From assembly GCF_001426925.1 (NCBI RefSeq), contig NZ_LMFR01000001.1, forward strand, positions 238,946 to 302,945: a DNA stretch of 64,000 bases, in the 5' to 3' direction. This document shows, piece by piece, positions 33,167 to 44,837 of this stretch. Source of the DNA: Microbacterium sp. Root53. GTDB taxonomy: Bacteria > Actinomycetota > Actinomycetes > Actinomycetales > Microbacteriaceae. The notes beneath the pieces are model-generated. The model worked only from the letters and a program-made list of their open reading frames with translations. It searched no databases and was not told where the DNA came from. Each line of letters begins with the position of its first letter. Within the stretch, counting starts at the first letter, position 1. A program made the translations under genes and the position numbers.

Positions 33167-35455
33167 TCAGCCCGCCGCGTTCACCTCGATCTGCATGGTG
33201 CCCTTGCGCTGGTTGGCGCCCAGGACCTCGATCGTCGTGCCCGTGCCGCCCACGATCACCGAGTGACGCGGGTTCGACTCGTCGTAGTAGGCGTACGGGT
33301 CGGTGTCGTCGAACACCGGCACGGCCTTCTGCGACGGCACGTTCAGCGTCTGCAGGCCGTCGGCCGTCTCGCGGTGCAGCGAGATCGCGTCGGTCTTGTC
33401 GAGGCCGAACGTGGAGTCGAACGACTGGATGCGGTTGCGCGCGTTCGTGCCATCCGGCCACGTGAGCGCCTTGGCGCGCGCGTCGACCGGCAGGGCCTCG
33501 CCACCGCCCGGGTGCTGCGACGTGTTGTTGTCGGCGTACAGCGAGTTCACGTACCAGACCAGCAGGCCGTCCTGGTACGGGAAGTGCTCGACCTTGTCCG
33601 GGCTCGAGGTCAGCCAGCCGAAGTTGTACGGGCCGGTCTTGAGCGTCGTGTCGTAGCCGCCGTAGACGCGGTTCTCGGCGAGGTAGAAGTGGCTGTACGG
33701 CTGGTGGTAGCCGCCGCCCTCGATCACCGAGAAGCCGTCGAGCGTCCAGTCGCTCGCGCCGTCATCCGTGGTCAGCGCGTCGCCCACGGCGATCGCGTCG
33801 ACCTGGAAGCCCGGCTCGGTGGCCGCGACGTCGGTCCAGTAGCGGAAGCGGACCTGCGCGGTCTCGCCGGCGTAGGCCGACAGGTCGGCCGTGAGCGCCG
33901 TCCAGCCCTCCGTCGCACCGGTGATGCCGAAGCCGGCGTTCTGGCCGTTCGGGTCGGTCGTGGTCGACAGGTTCGTCTCGACCGGGGTCCACGTCTCGCC
34001 GTCGGTGCTGACCTCGAGGTAGGCGTAGTCCCAGTCCACCTCGATGTCGTAGTTCACCTGGGCGGTCAGCTGGCCGCCGGCCGGAACCGTGAACGCCGGG
34101 CTGGTGGCCGTGTTGTCCAGGTTGTCGCCCGAGCCGGAGAACAGGTGCTTGGTGCCCTCGTAGGCGTCGCCGACCTCGATGAACTCCTCGCCGTCGGGCA
34201 GGTTGACCAGCACGGCCTGCGCGCCGAGCGTCGTGGCGTGGAACGCCGGCCCGAGCGTCAGGGTCTCGGACGTGCCGGGCTCGACGGTCTCGTAGTCGAG
34301 CCAGCCGAGGAACAGCTTCTCGTGCGGGCCCATCTGGTTCGGGGTCGTGCCGATCGATCCGTCGCCGTGGCCGAGCCACGAGCCGGAGCTCATGAGCGTC
34401 CAGAACGCGGTGCCGTTCTCGCCGCCCGCGGTGTCGTAGTAGTCGGGAAGGCCCAGGTCGTGGCCGAACTCGTGCGCGAACACGCCCAGACCGCCGTTCT
34501 CGGGCTCGGTCGTGTAGTCGCGGATCCAGATGTCGGTGTCGCCGATCTGGATGCCGCCCAGCGGGTCGTACGCCGAGGGTCCCCACTGCCAGAGCCCGTC
34601 CTGGCCGACCGCCCAGCGGTGCGACCAGATGGCCCATTCGGGTGCCCCGGCCTCCTCGCCCGTGCCGGCGTGCACGGCCTGGAAGTGGTCGATGTAGCCG
34701 TCGGGCTCGTTCGCGATCCCGTCGCCGTCGACGTCGTAGCGGTCCCAGACGTCGTACGTCTGCAGCTCCGCCACGATCTGGTCGCGCGTCTTGCCCGCTG
34801 CGACCTGAGCGTCGTACCAGGCGTTCGCGGTGTCCTGGATGAAGCGCGTCATGTCGGCGTGCGACTCGGTCTGGCCGTACGAGGCCTCGTTGTTCTCGAC
34901 CTGCACCCAGTCGGACACGCCGCCGGCGAGGTCGAAGCGGCCCGACGACATCTCGTCGTAGACGCCCGCCATCGACTCACCGTCGCCGAAGAACATGTCC
35001 TCGAAGTGGGCCTTCGAGAAGTCCGGAACCCAGTAGGTGGAGTTGTCCTCGGCTGTGGGCTCCGGGATCTCGTTGTGCACGGGACCGGCCGGGGCGTCCG
35101 GGTAGCGCTCGTCGATCGCGTCGCCGAACTCCACCAGGATCGTGAACAGCTGCGCTGTGTCGGCGGTGCCGTATTCGACGAACTGGCCGGCCTTGAGCTC
35201 GACCACATCGGTCGCCGCCTTGCCCTTGCCTCGCGTCTTGACCTTGGCCTCACCCGTCGCGACGAGCTGCGCGGCCTTCTGCTTCTCTGCAGTGCGCTTC
35301 TCGGCGAGCGGATCGGGGCGGTTGTGGCTGTGGGTCTCGCCCTCGGGTTCGGGGGCGGCGGTCGCCGGTGCCGCGGTCGCGGCGGTCGGAGCGAGGAGCG
35401 AGCCGGCCAGCAGGATCGCTGCTGTGCCGAGCGCGCACGTGGTACGTGTCTTCAC
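33167..35455 (-). CDS. Secreted M6 family metalloprotease (immune inhibitor A-like)
   Basis: Predicted 762-residue secreted zinc protease. The signal peptide is KTRTTCALGTAAILLAGSLL followed by APTAATAAPA, with cleavage after an AxA. A propeptide (about residues 30-110) precedes the M6 domain. The zinc site is HEFGHDLGLPDYYD around residue 330, and GENGTAFWTLMSSGSWLGHG is the Met-turn region. The second half carries a beta-sandwich (VNYDIEVDWDYAYLEVSTDG) like the immune inhibitor A central domain. A calcium-binding-like DRYDVDGDGIANE is present. GTG at 35455 has GGAGGA 4 bases upstream; a longer frame to 35545 lacks a signal peptide at its start. No LPXTG anchor is present, so it is released. 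Confidence 0.92.
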   Translation of the reverse strand: MKTRTTCALGTAAILLAGSLLAPTAATAAPATAAPEPEGETHSHNRPDPLAEKRTAEKQKAAQLVATGEAKVKTRGKGKAATDVVELKAGQFVEYGTADTAQLFTILVEFGDAIDERYPDAPAGPVHNEIPEPTAEDNSTYWVPDFSKAHFEDMFFGDGESMAGVYDEMSSGRFDLAGGVSDWVQVENNEASYGQTESHADMTRFIQDTANAWYDAQVAAGKTRDQIVAELQTYDVWDRYDVDGDGIANEPDGYIDHFQAVHAGTGEEAGAPEWAIWSHRWAVGQDGLWQWGPSAYDPLGGIQIGDTDIWIRDYTTEPENGGLGVFAHEFGHDLGLPDYYDTAGGENGTAFWTLMSSGSWLGHGDGSIGTTPNQMGPHEKLFLGWLDYETVEPGTSETLTLGPAFHATTLGAQAVLVNLPDGEEFIEVGDAYEGTKHLFSGSGDNLDNTATSPAFTVPAGGQLTAQVNYDIEVDWDYAYLEVSTDGETWTPVETNLSTTTDPNGQNAGFGITGATEGWTALTADLSAYAGETAQVRFRYWTDVAATEPGFQVDAIAVGDALTTDDGASDWTLDGFSVIEGGGYHQPYSHFYLAENRVYGGYDTTLKTGPYNFGWLTSSPDKVEHFPYQDGLLVWYVNSLYADNNTSQHPGGGEALPVDARAKALTWPDGTNARNRIQSFDSTFGLDKTDAISLHRETADGLQTLNVPSQKAVPVFDDTDPYAYYDESNPRHSVIVGGTGTTIEVLGANQRKGTMQIEVNAAG

Positions 35456-35596
35456 TGTTCCTCCGGGGATGATCCGGGCGGCCACCATGGCCGTCCGCAC
35501 CGACTGCACCCCGGGCACCACCGGATGCCCGGAGGGGACTTGCACAGTCGTTTCCCCACACTTTCACAGGAAGTCATTTCGGAGAAGTAGATCGGT

Positions 35597-35628
35597 ATGG
35601 CGGATGGGGAGCGGTTCCCATCCGCCAT
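35597..35628 (-). terminator. Terminator of the His-rich regulator gene
   Basis: ATGGCGGATGGG (35597-35608) pairs with CCCATCCGCCAT (35617-35628) around an 8-base loop, 15 bases past the stop of the minus-strand gene at 35643. Confidence 0.75.
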
Positions 35629-35642
35629 GCCGAAAGCGCCGC

Positions 35643-36263
35643 TCAGCAGGCGCGATGGCCGCCGAAGGCGTGGTGGCCATGGTGGCCGTGGTGGCCGTGG
35701 CCGTGGTCGACGTCGAAGCCGTGGTGGTGGGTGCGGTGGCCCCGGGAGCCGCGGCCGTGGTCGCCGTGGTGGGCGCGGTGGGCGCGGTGGGCGAAGCCGC
35801 GGCGCCGGTGCCCGCGGGCCCCGAATCGGAGGACCGCCGCATCGTCGCCGCCGAGCTCGCGCGCGATCGCCTCGAGCGTCCGCAGCGTCGTCGCGTAGTC
35901 CTCGTCGGGGACGACGCCGGAGACCCGGGCGCGCACGCCGTCGACCTTCTCGGCGAGACGCGCCTTGGCCGCGCGGCCCTCGTCGGTCAGGGTCCACTCG
36001 CCGTCGACCGCGGCGACCCAGCCGCGCTCGGCCAGGCGCACCAGGCGCTTCGGGCGGCGCGAGACGCGGCCGCGGATGCGCTCGGCGAGCGCCGGGTCGA
36101 TGTCGCCCGCGAGCGCGTTCAGGATCATCCAGTCGCGTCGGTCGACGCGCTCGCCGGCGAAGGCGGCCTCGAACCCGCGGCCGATGAGGCCGTCCACCGC
36201 CCGCAGCCAGAACCCCAGAGGGCGGCCGTCGGCGGAGGCGGGGATGTCGTTCGTGTTCTCCAT
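35643..36263 (-). CDS. MarR/PadR-like winged-helix protein with His-rich tail
   Basis: Predicted 206-residue protein. Residues 10-130 have a winged-helix look: DRRDWMILNALAGDIDPALA, ERIRGRVSRRPKRLVRLAER and the wing DGEWTLTDEGRAAKARLAEK. The last 55 residues are packed with histidines (HRAHRAHHGDHGRG, HRTHHHGFDVDHGHGHHGHH), a likely metal-binding or disordered tail. It is divergent from a second MarR-like gene with its own His/Gly-rich segment. The shared promoter holds a 24-base palindrome. Autoregulation and metal sensing are inference; nickel, zinc or cobalt would be typical ligands. Confidence 0.78.
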   Translation of the reverse strand: MENTNDIPASADGRPLGFWLRAVDGLIGRGFEAAFAGERVDRRDWMILNALAGDIDPALAERIRGRVSRRPKRLVRLAERGWVAAVDGEWTLTDEGRAAKARLAEKVDGVRARVSGVVPDEDYATTLRTLEAIARELGGDDAAVLRFGARGHRRRGFAHRAHRAHHGDHGRGSRGHRTHHHGFDVDHGHGHHGHHGHHAFGGHRAC

Positions 36264-36307
36264 GGGAGCTCCTCACGTTGTATGTCTATAGGCATGTATA
36301 TGCACAG

Positions 36308-36331
36308 TGACATGGATTCGAATGTATGTCA
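36308..36331. promoter_or_regulatory. 24-base palindromic operator between divergent MarR-like genes
   Basis: Outer arms TGACAT (36308-36313) and ATGTCA (36326-36331) are perfect complements, and the centre ATTCGAAT (36316-36323) is also a perfect palindrome. Related ATGT half-sites occur on both sides (TATGTC at 36278-36283, ATGTAT at 36295-36300). TATCGT at 36341-36346 is the likely -10 of the rightward gene, so a bound dimer would sit over its -35. Confidence 0.7.
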
Positions 36332-36352
36332 AGTCGCATGTATCGTGGGGGC

Positions 36353-36886
36353 ATGGCCGTGAACGACTCAGACGCCGCCCGCATCGCCGATGCGCTCGCC
36401 CGCGTGCGGCTGCCGCGGCGCCCGGGCGGGCCGGTCGGCGGTCCCTTCGGCGGGGAAGGGCCGCATGGTCATGGCGGCGGCCACGGCTTCGGGCCCCACG
36501 GGCATGCGCACGGCCACGGGCCCGGCCCGTTCGGCCCCGGTCCCTTCGGTCGCGGCGCGGCGCGGATCCGGCTGCTCGAGACGCTCGCGTCGGCGGAGGC
36601 GCCGCTGTCGGTCGGCGAGATCGGCGAGCGCCTGGGGGTGGATCAGCCGCGCGCGAGCCGCCTCGTCCAGGCGGTCGTGCATGCGGGCGAGGCGCGGCGC
36701 GAAGCCGATCCGGCCGACGCGCGCCGCACCCTCATCGCCCTCACGGACGCGGGCCGCGCGACGGTCGCGCAGTCCACCGGCGCGCGCGTCGAGGCCGTCG
36801 AGCGCGCGCTCGCGGGCTTCGCCCCCGAGGAGCGCGCGCAGCTCGCCGCCCTCCTCGGGCGCCTCGCCGACGCCTGGCCCCGCTGA
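36353..36886 (+). CDS. MarR family regulator with N-terminal His/Gly-rich segment
   Basis: Predicted 177-residue protein. Residues 20-65 are rich in Gly, His and Pro (HGHGGGHGFGPHGHAHGHGP). The C-terminal 110 residues are a MarR winged helix: RIRLLETLASAEAPLSVGEI, GERLGVDQPRASRLVQAVV (helix-turn-helix) and wing EADPADARRTLIALTDAGRA. ATG 36353 is 6 bases after TATCGT (36341-36346), so it is probably leaderless; upstream in-frame ATGs would overlap that promoter. It is convergent with the MFS gene (stops adjacent). The His-rich stretch is an unusual insert for MarR proteins. Confidence 0.82.
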   Translation: MAVNDSDAARIADALARVRLPRRPGGPVGGPFGGEGPHGHGGGHGFGPHGHAHGHGPGPFGPGPFGRGAARIRLLETLASAEAPLSVGEIGERLGVDQPRASRLVQAVVHAGEARREADPADARRTLIALTDAGRATVAQSTGARVEAVERALAGFAPEERAQLAALLGRLADAWPR

Positions 36887-38284
36887 TCAGCGCACGGGCT
36901 TGACCGGCAGCAGGAGCAGCAGGCCCGCCAGCAGCACCAGGATGATGCCCAGGATGCCGAACGACGTCGCTCCGCCGGCGACGATCAGAATCGACCACAT
37001 CGCCGAGGCCATCCAGCTCGCGGCGCGGCCGGTGGTGGCGTAGAGGCCGAAGATCTCGCCCTCGCGGCCCGCGGGCGTGACGCGGGCGAGGAACGATCGC
37101 GACGCCGCCTGCGCGGGTCCGACGAACGCGCACAGGATGAGCCCGCCGATCCAGAACACGATCGTGCCGAGGTCGACCAGGAAGAACACGGCGAGGCCCG
37201 CGACCACCATGGCCGACAGGGCGAACACGATGACCGTCTTGGCGCCGAAGCGGTCGTCCCAGCGCCCGGCGACGATCGTCGAGACACCCGCGATCAGGTT
37301 CGCGGCGATGCCGAAGATCACCAGATCCAGAAACTCGAACCCGAACACCTGGGCCGCGATCACGGCGCCGAACGCGAACACGCCGCCCAGGCCGTCGCGG
37401 AACACCGCGCTCGCCAGCAGGAACCACCCGGTGTGCCGCGTCTCGGGGTTCCGGAACAGGCCGGCGACGTCGCGGACCAGCAGGCGGTAGGAGGCGAAGA
37501 ACCCGACCCGTCGCTCGGGGCGCCCACGGGACGGCTCCGGCACGGCGAGGAAGATCGGGATCGAGAAGACAAGGGCCCACAGTGCGCAGCCGACCGCGAT
37601 GATCCGGAACGGCAGGCCGCCCTCCTCGGAGAGCCCGAACCAGTCGGCGGAGTAGAACACCACGACCAGCACCAGCGCGACGATGCCACCCAGGTAGCCG
37701 AAGCCCCATCCGAGCCCGGAGATGCGGCCGATGGTCTTCGGGGTCGCGATGCCGATCAGCATGGCGTTCGAGTTGACCGCCGCGATCTCGCCGAACACCG
37801 TGGCGGCCGAGATGAGCGCGACGCCCAGCCAGAACAGCGCGGGCGTGGGCTCGACGAACCACAGGCCGAGCATGCACGCGATCAGCGCGCCCGTGCCGAT
37901 CCCCAGCCACAGCTTCTGCCGGCCCGCCGCGTCGGCGCGCTGGCCGAGCACCGGCGCGACCGCGAGGATCGCCAGGCCCGCGATCGTGCCGCCCCAGCCG
38001 AGGCCCGATGCCAGGTCGGCGAGCCCCGCCGTCTTCGCGGGGTCCCCGTCGGGCAGCGACTGCAGGCCGGCGGGGAGGAACGCGTCGGTCGTGAGGAACA
38101 GCGCGGTGTAGATGAACGTCAGGATGACCGTGTTGAACGGCTGCGTCGCCCAGTCCCACAGCGCCCACGAGTAGACCTGGCGCTTCGGCGCGGGGCGTCC
38201 CTCGCGCAGGTCGAGGCCCATGACGGGCACGGCGCCGCTGTCCGCTGTCGGCGGCGGGGTGACGGGGGACGGGTCGGACGTCAT
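36887..38284 (-). CDS. MFS transporter (UMF1/Atg22-like)
   Basis: Predicted 465-residue membrane protein with about 12 segments. After about 35 Pro-rich cytoplasmic residues, YSWALWDWATQPFNTVILTF is the UMF1-type first segment, with the characteristic DWA..PF. Further features are GQRADAAGRQK in the 2-3 loop, GLGWGFGYLGGI and RSFLARVTPAGREGEIFGLY. This family is related to the yeast vacuolar effluxer Atg22 and is suspected to move amino acids; substrate unknown here. ATG at 38284 is 6 bases past TACGCT (38296-38291) on the minus strand, a leaderless arrangement. It is divergent from dnaK. Confidence 0.9.
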   Translation of the reverse strand: MTSDPSPVTPPPTADSGAVPVMGLDLREGRPAPKRQVYSWALWDWATQPFNTVILTFIYTALFLTTDAFLPAGLQSLPDGDPAKTAGLADLASGLGWGGTIAGLAILAVAPVLGQRADAAGRQKLWLGIGTGALIACMLGLWFVEPTPALFWLGVALISAATVFGEIAAVNSNAMLIGIATPKTIGRISGLGWGFGYLGGIVALVLVVVFYSADWFGLSEEGGLPFRIIAVGCALWALVFSIPIFLAVPEPSRGRPERRVGFFASYRLLVRDVAGLFRNPETRHTGWFLLASAVFRDGLGGVFAFGAVIAAQVFGFEFLDLVIFGIAANLIAGVSTIVAGRWDDRFGAKTVIVFALSAMVVAGLAVFFLVDLGTIVFWIGGLILCAFVGPAQAASRSFLARVTPAGREGEIFGLYATTGRAASWMASAMWSILIVAGGATSFGILGIILVLLAGLLLLLPVKPVR

Positions 38285-38340
38285 GAGTGGAGCGTAGGAC
38301 CGCGCGGTGAACGGACGGTACCGCCACGCGGTCGGCCGAA

Positions 38341-40317
<1,977 letters not shown>

Positions 40318-40318
<1 letters not shown>

Positions 40319-40971
40319 TGAGCGACAAGGACCGCAAGCCCGTGAACGACGGCGACGAGGTCCGGCCCGCAGCCGAGGGGGCGGAGGTGCAGGACACCGC
40401 CGCCCCCGAGGCGCAGGAGGAGCAGGTCTCCGAGGAGACCGCGGATGCCGGTGCCGAGCCGACCGCCGAGGAGACGGCCGAGTTCGAGCTCACCGTCGAC
40501 GACATCCTGAACGCCGACCAGCTGGAGGAGGCGGCCGAGCAGGTGAAGAGCGACTACGAGACGCAGCTGCTGCACGACCTGAAGCGCCTCCAGGCGGAGT
40601 ACGCCAACTACCGGCGTCGCACCGAGGACCAGCGCCACGTCGAGGTCGCCCGCGCGAAGGGAGAGGCCGCCCGCGGCCTGCTGCCCGTGCTCGACGACCT
40701 CGCCCGCGCCGAGAAGCACGGCGACCTCGCGGAGGGCACGCCCTTCGCCGCGATCGCCGAGAAGGTGCGCGGCGTGGCCGAGCGCCTCGGCGTGATCGCG
40801 TTCGGCGAGGCCGGCGAGGCCTTCGACCCGCAGCACCACGAGGCGATCTTCCAGCAGCCGACGCCCGGCGCGACCGAGACCACCGTGCTCGAGGTCGTCG
40901 AGGTCGGCTACCGCCTGGGCGACGTCGAACTGCGTCCGGCGAAGGTCGTCGTCGCGGTGCCGGCAGAGTAA
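40318..40971 (+). CDS. grpE: Nucleotide exchange factor GrpE
   Basis: Predicted 217-residue DnaK co-chaperone that releases ADP. An acidic disordered N-terminus of about 75 residues is followed by the long dimerisation helix ([20 protein letters not shown]) and the C-terminal beta domain ([40 protein letters not shown]). The ATG overlaps the dnaK stop by one base (TGATG), so translation is coupled. The protein binds DnaK's nucleotide domain in the cytoplasm. Confidence 0.98.
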
Positions 40972-40982
40972 GCGAGGCGCCG

Positions 40983-41966
40983 ATGGCCAGTCAGGACTGG
41001 TTCGAGAAGGACTTCTACAAGGTCCTGGGGGTGTCGAAGGACGTCAGCGCCGCCGAGCTGAAGAAGGTCTACCGCAAGCTCGCGCGGCAGTATCACCCGG
41101 ACTCCAAGCCCGGCGACACCGCCGCCGAGGCGAAGTTCAAGGAGATCAGCGAGGCGTACTCGGTGCTGTCCGACCCGGCCCAGCGCGAGGAGTACGACCA
41201 GATCCGCGCCATGGGCTCGGGCGCGCGCTTCACGGCGGGCGGCGGCTCGGCCGGCGGCTTCGACGATGTGTTCAGCATGTTCACGCAGAACCGCGGGTCG
41301 GCCGCCGACTTCGACGACATCTTCGCGATGTTCAACCAGGGCGGCGGCGGCCGGTTCGGCACGGGCGGATTCGGCCAGCCCTCGGGAGGCTTCCGCGGCT
41401 ACGGCGGGCCTCACAAGGGCGCCGACGTCCGCGCGCGCACCACGATCGACTTCATCACCGCGGCCAAGGGCGAGACGATCACGCTGCAGAGCGAGGACGG
41501 CAAGCCGTTCAAGATCAAGATCCCGGCCGGCGTCGCGGACGGGCAGAAGATCCGCCTGCGCGGCAAGGGGCGCCCGTCGCCCGACGGCGGCGAGAACGGC
41601 GACATCGTCGTCGAGGTCGCGGTGCGGCCGCATCCGGTGTTCAAGCGCGAGGGACTCAACCTCCGCGTCGTGGTGCCGGTGACGTTTGCGGAGGCCGCCC
41701 TCGGGGCGACGATCGAGGTGCCGACGCTCGGCGGCGAGCCGGTCAAGCTGCGCGTCGCCCCCGGCACCCCGTCGGGGCGCGTGCTGCGCGTCAAGGGTCG
41801 GGGGATCACGACGCAGAAGGGCACCGGCGACCTGCTCGCCGAGGTCCAGGTCGTGGTGCCCTCGCACCTCGACGACGCCGCGCGCGAGGCGCTCGAGCGC
41901 TTCGTCGAGGTCGGCCCGCAGGGCAACCCGCGCGCCGAGATCATGGCCAAGGCACAGGGCTCATAG
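40983..41966 (+). CDS. dnaJ: DnaJ family co-chaperone without zinc finger
   Basis: Predicted 327-residue J-domain protein that stimulates DnaK. The J domain is [20 protein letters not shown] with HPD at about residue 40 ([12 protein letters not shown]). A Gly/Phe-rich region follows ([38 protein letters not shown]). The C-terminal beta domains run from [20 protein letters not shown]. The four CxxCxGxG zinc repeats of canonical DnaJ are absent, so this is a class B (CbpA/DnaJ1-like) protein, usual for this operon in actinobacteria. It lies 11 bases after grpE, and a long hairpin separates it from hspR. Confidence 0.95.
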   Translation: MASQDWFEKDFYKVLGVSKDVSAAELKKVYRKLARQYHPDSKPGDTAAEAKFKEISEAYSVLSDPAQREEYDQIRAMGSGARFTAGGGSAGGFDDVFSMFTQNRGSAADFDDIFAMFNQGGGGRFGTGGFGQPSGGFRGYGGPHKGADVRARTTIDFITAAKGETITLQSEDGKPFKIKIPAGVADGQKIRLRGKGRPSPDGGENGDIVVEVAVRPHPVFKREGLNLRVVVPVTFAEAALGATIEVPTLGGEPVKLRVAPGTPSGRVLRVKGRGITTQKGTGDLLAEVQVVVPSHLDDAAREALERFVEVGPQGNPRAEIMAKAQGS

Positions 41967-41977
41967 CCTGAGGAGGA

Positions 41978-42028
41978 TGTCTCACTTCGTGCCGGAATCC
42001 GGCCCGGATTCCGGTACGAAGTGAGACA
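41978..42028. repeat. 51-base near-perfect hairpin between dnaJ and hspR
   Basis: Arms of 25 bases (41978-42002 and 42004-42028) match with a single mismatch around a one-base centre. It begins 11 bases after the dnaJ stop and ends 28 bases before the hspR start. It may be a partial terminator or a copy of a dispersed palindromic element. Confidence 0.85.
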
Positions 42029-42056
42029 CGGCGAGGACAGCGAGGAGGTGGGACGG

Positions 42057-42509
42057 ATGAGCGACACGTACGACGTGGATGAGGACGCGCCCGTCTTCGC
42101 GATCGCCGTCGCCGCGGAGCTGGCGGGGATGCACCCCCAGACGCTGCGGCAGTACGACCGCATCGGGCTCGTCGTCCCCAGCCGCACGCGCGGAGGGTCG
42201 CGCCGGTACTCGGCGCGCAACATCCAGCAGCTGCGCGAGGTCGCCAAGCTGTCGGGCGAGGGGATGAGCCTCACGGCGATCGCGCGCGTGCTGGACCTCG
42301 AGGACGAGGTGCGCGACCTGCGGCGCCGCGTCGCCGAGCTCGAGCACCGCCTGCGCGCCGAGATCGAGAGCCGCCCGGGCGCGCGCGTCTTCGCGGCCGG
42401 GGCGACCGGGTCGGTCGTGACGCTGCGGGCGGAGACGCGCGTGCGTCGCAGCGCCGAGCTCGTGCTGTGGCACCCGCCGCAGAACTGGCGCGCCGCGCGA
42501 TCCGGATGA
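42057..42509 (+). CDS. hspR: Heat shock repressor HspR (MerR family)
   Basis: Predicted 150-residue repressor of the dnaK operon. The MerR winged helix reads FAIAVAAELAGMHPQTLRQY, DRIGLVVPSRTRGGSRRYS and ARNIQQLREVAKLSGEGMSL; a coiled-coil EDEVRDLRRRVAELEHRL follows. HspR binds HAIR sequences, usually with DnaK as corepressor, and two such sites precede dnaK. The ATG at 42057 has GAGGAGG upstream; an earlier in-frame start overlaps the hairpin at 41978-42028. The C-terminal 40 residues are variable. Confidence 0.96.
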   Translation: MSDTYDVDEDAPVFAIAVAAELAGMHPQTLRQYDRIGLVVPSRTRGGSRRYSARNIQQLREVAKLSGEGMSLTAIARVLDLEDEVRDLRRRVAELEHRLRAEIESRPGARVFAAGATGSVVTLRAETRVRRSAELVLWHPPQNWRAARSG

Positions 42510-42566
42510 CGGCATCTCGCGCGCCGGTGGAGAGAGCGGTTCCACTGAGCGGGCAGAATGGGCGGG

Positions 42567-44711
<2,145 letters not shown>

Positions 44712-44722
44712 GCCGAGGGGCG

Positions 44723-44825
44723 CTTCAGGCGTTTCGTCTCCGCTCGCTGGCGCTCGCTCCGCTCAACGACCGGGGGACATCCGGTCGTTGAGCGGAGCGA
44801 AGCGACCGAGTCGAAACCCCTGAAG
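44723..44825. repeat. 103-base imperfect palindrome between glgX and glgP
   Basis: The outer ends CTTCAGG and CCTGAAG are complementary. The inner arms GCTCCGCTCAACGACCGG (44756-44773) and its exact complement (44781-44798) enclose GGGACAT. It lies between convergent stops and can act as a bidirectional terminator. Its form resembles REP-like elements I associate with Microbacteriaceae. Confidence 0.8.
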
Positions 44826-44837
44826 CTGCCCGCGCCC

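Noticed and set aside
35650..35800. CRISPR-like or satellite repeat in the GGTGGCC-rich stretch
   Set aside because: The repetition comes from histidine and glycine codons in the tail of the regulator gene; spacing and units are irregular.
41977..42024. Mini-frame reading MSHFVPESGPDSGTK on both strands
   Set aside because: The identical peptide on both strands only reflects the palindrome; the AGGAGG before the ATG has no spacing.
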